64,000 nt of DNA from Kingdonia uniflora. Lineage: Eukaryota; Streptophyta; Magnoliopsida; Ranunculales; Circaeasteraceae. The first letter of the stretch is position 1; each line of letters opens with the position of its first letter. The position numbers and the translations under genes are program-made. The notes beneath the pieces are model-generated. The model searched no databases, was not told the origin of the DNA, and worked only from the letters and a program-made list of their open reading frames with translations. This document shows, one piece after another, positions 54,300 through 64,000 of the stretch. The stretch is taken from positions 5,515,001 to 5,579,000 of the forward strand of contig JACGCM010001659.1 of assembly GCA_014058105.1 (NCBI GenBank). Reading direction: 5' to 3'.

Positions 54300-57285
54300 A
54301 GAAGAGAAGTAGAGGAGATACGAGTGGCAAAGGAAGTAGTTAAAACACAAACCACAAAACTTATTGAGAAGACTAAAATAATTAATTTGTCTAGAAGCGT
54401 TAAAGATTATGAGGATGCCGTTGATTTTGGGGCCCCATATACTGGGGCCAATAGTGTTGACGATCTCCTTGAGAAGCTTGACTCTCAAGGGTGTGGGCAA
54501 TCAGATAAAAGAGTCACTTCAGAGGATAATGAGTCTAGTAGAAAAGAAGATAATTCTGCCGAGGTAGAGGGAGCATCTTTTGAAGGAGAGGGGAAAATAG
54601 CAAGTGATGTTGGCAAGGAAGTTGGTGGGAAAGGGGATGTGGAGAAGAAGGGGGATGCTGATGATGTATCCGAAGAAGAGGGAGATGGAGAAGATTCTGC
54701 GGAAGAGGATGGTGATCAAGAGGAAGAGTTGGAGAGTCTAGAGAGGGAAGAAGATGAAGTAGGAGATGATGATAAAGTTGTAAGCGTAAACGATATACAA
54801 GATGAGGAGGTGGTGGATGATAACGAGGTTGCCTCTATGGCCGAGAGTGAACCAATGGATCCGGCATCCTTGCCCAACATTCCTGACGAGGGGACGTAGC
54901 TACAGCTCCTGACAAGGCTGTTCTACCTCTCCAAAATCTTGGCGAGGATGATGGTGGCAACACCAATGTTGGAGATGAACAAGTTGGAGATCCTTTGTAG
55001 AGACTAGAGGGCCGCTTCCGAACCCTCCTGCAGCGGTGGAGAGTGGTGCTTACCCTCTAGACCGGAGTGTGCTCCTCCATTAGAAGGAACATCATGCCAA
55101 ACACATTATCGACGGGCTAGTAAGTATCCTAGCTTTGTTGAATTACATTATTGAGGTTTTCCCCCCATATATATGAACAATTGTGTGTGACTTATGATTT
55201 TTTCATTTTCTGAAAGTATAGTTTGGAAATTTCATATTACATTACCAGTGTAACGGAATATGAATGTTTTCGTTATGACTGTTTATAATTCATGTTTTCC
55301 ATTACCATTATTTCAAAATATTATATTTCGTTACTAAAGTGGCTTACATTTTGTACAATCTTAAAAAAATTTAGCATGAGTTGAGTCCACTGAAATGTCA
55401 CCACCACCCAATCAAGTGAGATTTATGCCTAGAGAATAAAGATGTCAGATACCAGGTGATGACAGTGGGTTTGGGGCGTCTAGGTGAGATTGCATATGAT
55501 CACCACAAAGGATCGTTAATCATTACCTTTGTTGAGTGTTGGCATCGTGAGACCTGCAACTTTCATTTCAGTTGTGTGTGGGGGGGAGATGACTATCACA
55601 TTAGAGGATATGGTAAAGTTTGTTGGGCTGGCGGTGAAGGGCAAGTGTTTATAGGAGATTGGTAAGCCAGATTCTGCCATGAAGGTCTTTCGTGATCTGC
55701 TTGGTTTAACTGAAGAAGATTTCATTGTTGCTGAATCTAGCACGCAGGCTGCAACAATCAGAATTTCATGGCTCCAAGAGTTCTTTTGGAGAAAGTTAAG
55801 GAGGTAAAAAAAGAAGGACAAAAAAGGGAAGAGTAAGGTTGTCGAGGAAGAGGATCCTCTGCCAAAAAGGGGAAGGGCAAGAAGACAACCGTTATCCTAG
55901 AAGAGAAGTCACTGCCTGGTACATCAAAGGCTTATCTTTTCTATTTAGTGAGAAGTTTGCTTTTTCTGGAAAAGACCGAGGCCTACATATCTCCGTAATA
56001 CCTAGAGTTATTCAAGTCTTTGGAGAAAGCGGGAGAATATGCCTGGGGAACTGCTACTCTTGCATATCGCGAGATGAGCTCGATATGTTCATACGAAGGG
56101 AAACAACTTGTAGCGTTCACCACTCTTTTGGAGGTATCCGAATCTGAACCATTGTTTGTTATGTTATAAACCTTCCAAACATATCAAGACTAATTTTTAT
56201 TTTCCTGCCCTGATTAACAGTCATGGATTTATTCCCATTTCCCGAAATTACCTTATGTTCCAGAACCTGGCCCACGTGAAAGCCAAGAGTACTATACCTT
56301 GTGGAGATCAAAGAAAAATGTTAGGTTTAATGCTGAAATGCTTCAAGAGATTCGTTAAGCTCTCGATGACTACTCCATCGATGATGTAAGTAATGAAATC
56401 TTGAATCTATTTAATATTAATTGTGTATTTATATAACTATCTTATTATATTATCCAATCTACAGGTTATTTTTGATTTCTATGATAATAGCATAGAGGAG
56501 GATGCTGATGTCACTCTGGTATCTTTGTTTATTGGATTGCTGCGATGCCCCGACTGTGTTATCCCATACTTACCAGGCCGTTGCACTCGTCAGCTCGGGA
56601 GGGTCCAAGGTGTTCTGGAGAACCCACCTTTCACACCTGTAGTACTTCTAGGAATAAGTGTGAATAAACATTATAAGGTAACTTATGAATGGACCGACAA
56701 ATTCTCGAACGGGAAATGGGTAAAGAATATGTTGAAAAAAAGTGAAAAAGGTGCATGCATTAAGAAAGGCAGTCCAACCATGACTGAAGCTTGCCCTACC
56801 AGGTACAAGTTAATATCTATTCCTCGGATATACCCACCTAGGCAAAAATAGGTAGATGGAGAGATGCAAGGATGTGATGTCGGTCAGTCGAGTAAGGGTA
56901 CTGATTTGTAAAGGCTGAAAGACGACTTCTAACAATATAAACTTTAGAAAGAGAATGAAATTAGAGAGCTTAGAGATGTGGCTGCTAAATTGAAGGAGAA
57001 GGTGGGTTCTTTTTATGTTATTTTGTTTGTTCTCTTTTTCTTATTTTTTTAAACTGTTCAACATGAGTGGGTATACATGTATTTTTGAAAGCAAAGTAAC
57101 ATAACTATGTTGTTTTTGTTACTTACTAACAGAAATCTGAACTTCCGAAACCTCTGTGTCGACATTTATGTTTTTTGTTAATGGATTACTACATCAAATT
57201 TAAAGAATTTGACAACTAACATAATCTTATCTCTACACTATAGGAGAGGGAGTATGTTGCTGATCTCCAAAATTGTAGAAATGAG

Positions 57286-58235
57286 TTGGAGCGACTGAAG
57301 CAGATACTGGTGGAAAAAGAAAACAAGCTGAAAGTAGCTCGAGAGAATCTATCGGCCTTGGAGGTTGTAGTGGAACACTTGCATGTAGCCCTACCTGTGA
57401 AGGATATGAAGTTTCGGGAGATGCAACGAAGGTGTAATGATCATAATGAGAGAGTGGCTCGACTAAAGGTCGAACTGGCACAAGCCAACGCATGTGCCAA
57501 GAAAGCAGAAGCTGGAGAGCGTTCGAGGAGAGGGGGGAAGGATGTTCAAATTCCTCTAGTCCGAGGGGATGTAGTGAGTTTATCAGGACGAATTAGAGAG
57601 CTGTCAGGTGATGTAGCTCGAATACAGGGACATGTGCAGAGAGGTAATGCAAGCTTAAAAGAATGCCAATAGAAGTTGGATGCTGCTCTTATTAGGGAGA
57701 AAGTCCTGGAAGGGAAAATTCGGGAAAAGGAGATGCTGATGAAGAAGAAAGATGATTTATTAAAAGATATTTCGGCTAGGGAAGAGTTGAATGCAAAAAA
57801 TTAGGAGACTTCATGCTCAGATGGTGGACCTAGAGGTCAAAAACTTGGCTGAATTAGCTATATGTCAAAAAATTGGAAGAGAGTATAGCTTTTGATGCTC
57901 GGCTAGACTTGGAGCTGATCCATCAGAAGAAATTGTACGCTAATTTGGAGTCACGCCTCGAGAAGTTGAGATTAAAATTTGCAACGATGATCGTATCCAA
58001 TGCATCAAGTTCAGACCCATTAAAGCCGATTGTTGCATATTTTGTAGAAGAAGTAAAAAGACTTGAGTTAGAACGAGATACCTTGTTCAAAAGTCTGTCG
58101 GATAAGGGATGCGTTTGTGGAGTGAATATAGATTGGGAGAACTGTATGCCCTTTTTGGAAACCCATTTAGGCTCTCGACCTGCTGATCTGATAGAGCAGG
58201 GCAGAACTGCTGTAATCTGTGAATTGAGAGTTTAA
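57286..58235 (+). pseudogene. Coiled-coil C-terminal part of the PMD gene
   Basis: Two long ORF pieces. 57286-57672 (starting MERLKQILVEKENKLKVA) and 57873-58235 (starting MEESIAFDARLDLELIHQ) are rich in Leu, Glu, Lys and Arg with heptad spacing. The stretch between them (57673-57872) continues the coil with stops (REKVLEGKIREKEMLMKKKD). The protein ends VICELRV at 58235. Three separated coiled coils suggest an oligomerising tail. Confidence 0.65.
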
Positions 58236-58349
58236 CCTCTTGATGACGGGGAAACTGCTGTTGACACCTCATCAGCAGAAAAGAATCCATTGTAATATGA
58301 ATTTGACATGAAAAATAAATTGTATCTGTCGCAAACACATTGAAATAGA

Positions 58350-58860
58350 TGAAAGCTAGTATAACCTTTGCCTTATCTTGTGTCTGGTAGGGTCTTTGAT
58401 ATAAAACAAGTTTTTATACTTGCACCAATCGCTGAGGCGAGTTGAGGCAGTCGAATTAAGTGACTTTTGATTTAACTGAAAGAATGTTAAAGACATTAAA
58501 AAAGATGAAGGCTAGTATTATCTTTGCCTTATCTTATGCCTGTTAGAGTTATTGGTATTAAACAAGTTTATACATTTGTTTCAATCGTAGAGATTTAGTA
58601 GAGTTAGCCAAACTAAGTATTATCCTTGATTTAACTAGTATAATGTCCCAAACAAATTAAAAAAAATAAAGACTAATATTATCATTGCTTTATCTCTTGT
58701 TTGGTAGAGTTTTTGATGTGAAACAAGTTGCTGCATTTGTTCCAATCGCAGAGATTTAGTAGAGTCAGCCAAACCAAGTGTTATCCTTAATTTAATTTGT
58801 ATTAGATCGATGGAAAGCTATTATTATCTATGCTTTGATCTATATAATGTGGTTGAATCT
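58350..58860. repeat. Tandem repeat of about 155 bp in the Tat 3' spacer
   Basis: Four starts near 58352, 58508, 58670 and 58812 (last partial). Each has CTAGTATTATCTTTGCYTTATC, then GTTTGGTAGAGTTTTTGAT, AAACAAGTT and CCAATCGCAGAGATTTAGTA. Such repeats are typical between integrase and the 3' LTR in Tat-lineage elements. Confidence 0.85.
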
Positions 58861-59051
58861 ACGTAAGTAGAGAGATGTTGTGAAAAACTTGGAGGTTTCA
58901 ATCATAAGTTCATAATTTACATTGGATGGAGATGAATATCTCACTTTTGGAATTGAAAAACAAAAGAAAAAAAACTAGAGTAGTAAGACGCTTAACGATA
59001 GTACCGTTTCAGTCGCCTAGTGTTCTAAGGATTTGAAATGAGGATTTCCTC

Positions 59052-61850
59052 TTATGTCATAAGATGATATGATCCCAGGCCTGAGAGACATGTGATAATG
59101 AATGGACCCTCCCAGTTGTCGGTTAATTTTCTAGCGTGAGGCTCTTTGAGATGTTGAGGAATTTCTCTGAGGACGAGATCATTATTTTGGAATGTACGAT
59201 TTCGGACTCGGTTGTTGTATGATATGGCTAGCATATGATGATATCGACCTAGGTTAGCGATGGGGCATTCCCTGGTTTCGTCAATCATATTGAGGTTGTA
59301 AGCCAATTCAAACTCGTTTTCCTTGTCAGCCAACTCATGATCTCGAACTGGGTGATGATATTTGGAAGGAATGACAGCCATAGTGCCATAGGCAAGGAGG
59401 AATGGAGTACATCCTGTTGATACTCATAGAGTGGTAAGATATGCCCATAGGACATGAGGCAGTTTGTGAACCCAATTCCCTTTTTTTATGGGAGTGAAGC
59501 CTTTTTTTGAGTCCATCAACGATAGTTTTGTTGGTGATTTTGGCTTGGCCATTGCCTTGATGATAGTAGGGATTGGATGGTGAGTGGATGATATTGTGTT
59601 GGTTGAGGAATGCGACGATTTTTTCTCCAACAAATTGAGACCCATTATCGATGCAAATTAGGTAGGGGTACCTAAACTGTGTGATGATGTGCTCCCAGAT
59701 AAAAGAGATGACCTCTTCTTCTCTGGTTTGACATAGAGGAACTGTTTTTACCTATTTTGCAAAATAATTGATAGCTACGAGTAGGTGATGGCGGTTACCT
59801 AGAGAATTAGGGAATTTGCCGACGACATCAAGTTCCTATCTTTTGAATGGACAGAACACCTTGCTTGCATGAAGCTCGAGCGCAGGGGCGGGTATCATGT
59901 TTCCATGTCGTTGGCAGGTGTCATATCTACGTGAGTATTCTTCTGTTTGCTTGCGCATGATAGGCCAGAATACTACTTGTGTAATAGCTCTGTTTGCAAG
60001 TGATCGACCTGCGGCATTGGAGCCACAAGTCTCATCATGTAATTCGTGGAGCATTTCATCTGCTTTGGATTTGAAGAGGCATTTGAGATAAGGCCCTGTG
60101 AGGGAAAGACGGTATAGCGTACCATTCTTATTTGTGCAGTGCTTCGAGTTGTTGATCAACTATCGGCGCTCTTTTGGATCATCTAGAAGTGGTCTATTAC
60201 AGCTATTGTCGACGCCGAGGTAGGCTAAGAAAGGCTTTCACCAATCGTCGTCTCTCCTTTATCGCCTTCAGTGTTGATCGTGCATACCGAAATGTGATCA
60301 ATGGTGGGGGTTGAAATGATTTTGATATGGAGATATCGAGCTTTTGTACCAAAGACCCCAGTCAGATATACCAAGGAATCGGCGTGTCTGTTTTCACCCT
60401 GAGGAAGATAATCGAGAGTTGCTTTCGCGAACTTGCTCATCCTATCTGCAACGAGGGCTGCGTATTCTATCATCTTCCCATTCTTCTTATATTGCTCAGA
60501 GTAGTGGTGGACGATGAGTAGTGAATTTGTATAAACTGAGAGTTCGGAGACTTCGAGCTCAAGAGCAAGATCGAGTTCATGAATGAGAGTTTCGTATTCA
60601 ATAACATTATTTGAGGCCTCAAAATCCAAGCGGATTAATTTCTCAATTTTGTTATTGGAAGGGGTAATCAATATGATTTCGATTCCTGACCCTGTGGGTC
60701 CTGCTGATCCATCCGTGAGTAGTCCCACCCTTTCTTCATAATCCATTCAGCTCGCTTGTCAAATGGTTTGGTGGGTGGACTTTAGAGATTTTTTCTTCTG
60801 TAAGGTCAGGATTGTGCTATTCCCACTCGAGATCTTCCACTCGAAAATCTGCGAGAAAGTCGACAACGGCCTGACCCTTTTTAGAATGACGTTGCTTGAA
60901 CTTGATATTATGCTCTCCCAAACTGACGGATCACTGCTGCACTCTTCTTAATTTTTCTTTTTTAGACATAACTTCTCGAAGTGGGTAGTTCGTCATGACT
61001 TTGACTGAATGAGTTTAGAAGTAGTGCTTAAGTTTCTGTGAAGTGTAGAATAGAGTGAGAAGAAGTTTCTCAATTTTAGAGTACCTCGTCTCTACTGGAG
61101 TGAGAGTCTTGCTGATGTAGTAGACGGGCTTCTCGATTTTCCCTTCAAGGCGAATGAGAACCGAGCAGAGTGAAGTATCAGTAACTGCTATGTATATAAT
61201 CAGTTCCTCATTATCTACTGGGGTGCTCATTATGGGAGATCTCCCCAAGTAGGTTTTGAGGTCCTAAAAGGCTGCTTCGCATTCTGGTGTCCATATAACC
61301 TCTGTATTTGGCTGAACCTTTCCTTGTTTGGTACAACCGCGGAGTAATAAGAATAGCCAACGACAGCGTTCTGAAGATTTAGAAACAAAACGGTTAATAG
61401 CGGCAATCTTGCCGGTAAGTTTCTGAACTTCTTTTGTTGTTCTTGGAGAAGGCTTGTTGAGGAGAGCCCGAATCTAATATGGATCGGCATCAATCCCTTT
61501 CTTGCTGATGAGATGACCTAAAAATGAGCTAAAATGGACCCCAAATTGACATTTATCAAGATTGAGACGCATTCTGTAAGATAAAAGGATATTGAATATA
61601 GTGCTGAGATTTGAGATGTGATTGGCTGGCTGTACGCTCTTGCACAAGAGATCGTCGATGTAGACTTCAGCAACTTTCCCTAGATGTGCCTTGAATATAG
61701 TAGTCATCAACCTTTGATACATGGCACCTGCATTTTTGAGTCCAAAGAGCATGACTTTGTAGCAATAAAGACCTCTCTCAGTGATGAAAGTTGTCTTTTC
61801 TTGATCTTCTTCCAGGAGTGAAATCTGATTGTACCCCAAAGCAGCGTCTA
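59052..61850 (-). pseudogene. Ty3/gypsy (Tat lineage) pol: RT, RNase H, second RNase H, integrase
   Basis: Minus strand. RT (61850-61474): LGYNQISL, FGLKNAGAMYQRL and the catalytic YIDDLLCKS, then LNLDKCQFGV. The N-terminal RT half is missing because of the insertion at 61851. First RNase H (61248-61015): KPVYYISKTLTPVETRYSKI. Second, plant-type RNase H (60746-60225): LLTDGSAGPTGSG, NNVIEYETLIHELDLALEL and YLPQGENRHADSL. Integrase (60159-59052): zinc region LHDETCGSNAAGRSL and CQRHG, core LDVVGKFP and ICIDNGSQF, but NGQAKITNKT where the catalytic Glu is Lys. Several stops. The extra RNase H marks the Tat/Ogre/Retand group. Confidence 0.88.
60225..60746 (-). pseudogene. Additional (archaeal/plant-type) RNase H of the Tat element
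   Basis: Uninterrupted 173-codon ORF starting MDYEERVGLLTDGSAGPTGS. It has the first catalytic Asp in TDGSA, Glu in EYETLIHELDLA and a third acidic residue in YTNSLLIVHHYS (Asp replaced by Asn), then NRHADSL with the fourth. The Asp to Asn change may disable it. Diagnostic of Tat elements by its place between RNase H and integrase. Confidence 0.8.
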
Positions 61851-64000
61851 TGTCACGCCCTCAAAATTGGCTTCTTAATAAACTATTAAGGACGTGAATT
61901 CTGAGGTGTAACGTCCTAAAGATGAACCCCCAAAAGATGTACTACAATTTAAAAAAAATCGTAAATACATCTACAATACTAAGAAACTACGCAGTGGAAG
62001 AAAATCTAAAAGAGATAAAAATGATAAATAATACCACAAGGATAGCCAGAACTCTAAAAGATGCAAGTCCAGCTTGTTCCAACTACTAGTATCGCTACCA
62101 CAACAATTCACATGAAAAATTATATATGCTCAAGGCGTCAACAAACAATGCCCAACAAGTACAAATATCCAAGGTCATAAGACATGATAGACCAAGATAA
62201 ACACATAAAAATGACTTGAAGAATCCAACAGAATTATAGGAGAAGATCAACCAAGCTACGAGTCCTAAAGAAGGCGGTCTAAGTAAAACTAATATCCTAT
62301 AAATATATATAAATGATGTAATGCTTTGAGGAAATGAGGTTCAATTATTAATGTTATTTTTAAGCGTCGGCGCCAACCGGTATTATAAATAATTATAGAG
62401 TAGTATTAAGTGTGGGGGGATAACTAACAGACGATGTACACAAGGTCACTTTTAATTCAGTAGGACTACACTCTCGCACCCTTCTGTCCTCAACAGAAGC
62501 GTATCCCTTATTGGCGAGCCAGGGATTGGCGGATTCCTTTTTAGTGAGCCAGGAATTAGCGAGTAAATCACGGGATCAAGGTGGTCAAGGATTTTCAACC
62601 TACAGGTCTAAAACCTGATTCATTTTCACTTTTAGGGATCTATGCCCGCTGGGAGTATTCACAAAGAATAACAAAGTCGACATGTAACTGGGGAAGTAAT
62701 TTAGGGACTTACAACCCGGGAACACTGATAAACAGTTACCTCATATTTTGTTTAGGGACTCGAACCCAAGGACCCTGACAACATAGCCCTACTGTGTACA
62801 TGACTCTAAGTTATCCTATGCATGAATGAAAGGAAGAAGTTTGAATCCTATAAGAATCAAATGATATGTCTGCTCCTGCCTAATCAATATCTGGGACTAT
62901 ATCCAAAGACCTACCGCCCTTACAACCAGATGATCTATCTACCCTCATTTAATAACAAGTGGGGACTCTATCAAATGAAGTAAAGCTCTAACATCCAATG
63001 CTATCTGTCGTAACATGCCCAATAAGTGCGACTATATCAAAAAGAAACCCTAAGCGTCAAGGCGAATCTAAGTCGCGTACTACTGAATCATGGAAAATCC
63101 ATTATCTTAAATGGTTGTCATAAAAGACAAACCAAGGGATCATCTAAGTTCTAGAATAAAGGACTCGCCCAAATGTCCTAGTGATAAAGAACTCTCTTAC
63201 TCCACTCGCGCCTTAGAATACAAATCTTACAATGAGTACTATGTACAACACAAGGCCGCCTTGTCCAAAATGGACATAATCGATGTCTCGAGAATTCTTA
63301 TTATTACTAATGTAATATCTAGCAAGAAAACACCTAGATAACTACTTCTCTCATAGACCATATAAGGTACTTGTATGCTTCACAACCCATGTCATTTGTC
63401 ATATCATGCCATCAATATATATATGGAAAATCGCCTTAAACCAAACAAGTATCGATAAGCTATTTACTGAACTATAAAGTCTTAAGGTAAAGTTTAGTCC
63501 AAACACTCCATCCCATAAGTAAGATAATTAAATTATCGCCGTGCCTTAAATAATCAACATTATACTATAATCATCCCCAATACAACTCATCATTAACTGT
63601 TAGAAAATATGTCTACTGTATAACCATCTTTTGACTCTTACGACTCCATCAAACTAACCTTAGATAGGAATATTATCCAGACTATGATCCGCCTTCAATT
63701 ACTACTCCTTGGTATATGAATTGAGGAGAACAAGATGACTAAAGAGCCATAAAGAAAACAGCCTTATTCAGAATGTGAAGTAATACTACACTAAATCTAT
63801 GAAGAATATATGATGTTCTCTAAACCATGATAAACTCTTATAAACTTGTCCTTGGTGCATACTTATCGAAATGTAAAACCACTTCCCATTTAAAGAACTC
63901 AACAACATGCAACCAACCTGATCCAATACATAAGCTAAATCCAGCTACACATTTGATCTTTAACTATATACATGAAATACACTAGCTTATCAACACATAG
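61851..64000 (+). repeat. TGTCACGCC repeat, copy C, runs off the window
   Basis: Begins TGTCACGCCCTCAAAATTGG exactly where the Tat RT reading frame stops, so it was inserted into that element. The 5 bases before it are GTCTA. It shares the start and the phrases GGACTTACAACCCGGGAACACT and GCAGTGGAAG with copies A and B, but is more diverged. No ORF of note (65-76 codon ORFs are chance). The far end and TSD partner lie outside the window. Confidence 0.6.

Larger units (their letters stand above)
51068..58235 (+). pseudogene. Plant mobile domain (PMD) gene with coiled coils, antisense to a Tat element
   Basis: Starts MVHTKSLKRAFGSS at 51068 and is interrupted by the gag-only element (51247-54299). 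The frame continues across the target site. A long acidic region follows (54305-54897: SEEEGDGEDSAEEDGDQEEE). After an intron, 55456-56390 shows, across frameshifts, EMTITLEDMVKFVGLAVKGK, EYAWGTATLAYRELSS, HFPKLPYVPEPGPRESQEYY and EMLQEIR. These are hallmark blocks of the PMD (PF10536-type). 56462-56850 encodes VTLVSLFIGLLRCPDCVIPY and PGRCTRQLGRVQGV. 57241-58235 encodes heptad-rich coiled coils. Stops and frameshifts make it a pseudogene here. PMD proteins are host silencing factors (MAIL/MAIN) or transposon passengers. Confidence 0.72.

Noticed and set aside
58350..58860. CRISPR-like array
   Set aside because: Repeats are about 155 bp, diverged and directly adjacent without unique spacers, and the DNA is plant. 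Typical Tat spacer repeats.

Overview
The window is nuclear DNA of a flowering plant, most likely a eudicot. The evidence is AT-rich sequence, GT-AG introns of very different lengths, plant-type LTR retrotransposons, MULE and CACTA DNA transposons, a PPR gene relic and an organelle-type DNA gyrase A gene split into many exons. I see no prokaryotic operon, CRISPR array or intact rRNA gene. I cannot name the species.

Left third (1-20,900), read on the minus strand: one host gene dominates. It encodes an organelle-targeted DNA gyrase subunit A. Its start is at 20,704, fifteen exons can be placed exactly, and the gene runs off the left edge. All reading phases agree across the splice sites. Its introns are full of mobile DNA: a complete Ty1-copia element with 262-bp LTRs and a TSD (2027-7729), three LINE relics, a non-autonomous hAT element with an 8-bp TSD (15693-16465), a MITE-like fold-back and an old LTR fragment. 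One small coding exon (exon 13) lies beside a tandem copy of itself that carries an in-frame stop.

Middle (21,000-43,950): mostly transposon-derived. There is a large repeat starting TGTCACGCC (23,886 on), an LTR-like block with tandem repeats, a degenerate MULE transposase gene (30,047-33,357), a tRNA-like relic, a LINE relic fused to the 3' end of a broken PPR gene, and a CACTA-ended element (37,112-40,913). The CACTA element carries exon fragments of two unrelated host genes, metaxin and glyoxylate reductase (GLYR2-like), in the same orientation with splice sites kept. It abuts a truncated second Ty1-copia element.

Right third (43,950-64,000): a second copy of the TGTCACGCC repeat (inverted, ending 46,820), arrays of TTCGAA-type motifs and a 25-nt poly-G tract. 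Then comes what looks like the 3' half of a large Ty3/gypsy Tat-lineage element on the minus strand: RT, RNase H, a second RNase H and integrase (59,052-61,850), followed by a tandem-repeat spacer (58,350-58,860). On the opposite strand lies a long, decayed intron-containing gene with a plant mobile domain (PMD) and coiled coils (51,068-58,235). A gag-only Ty3 element with its own TSD (51,247-54,299) is nested in the first coding part of that gene. A third TGTCACGCC repeat interrupts the Tat RT at 61,851 and runs to the window edge.

The items most worth follow-up are the antisense PMD gene in a Tat element, the multi-gene capture in the CACTA element, the duplicated stop-bearing gyrase exon, and the gag-only LTR family with relatives in two places.
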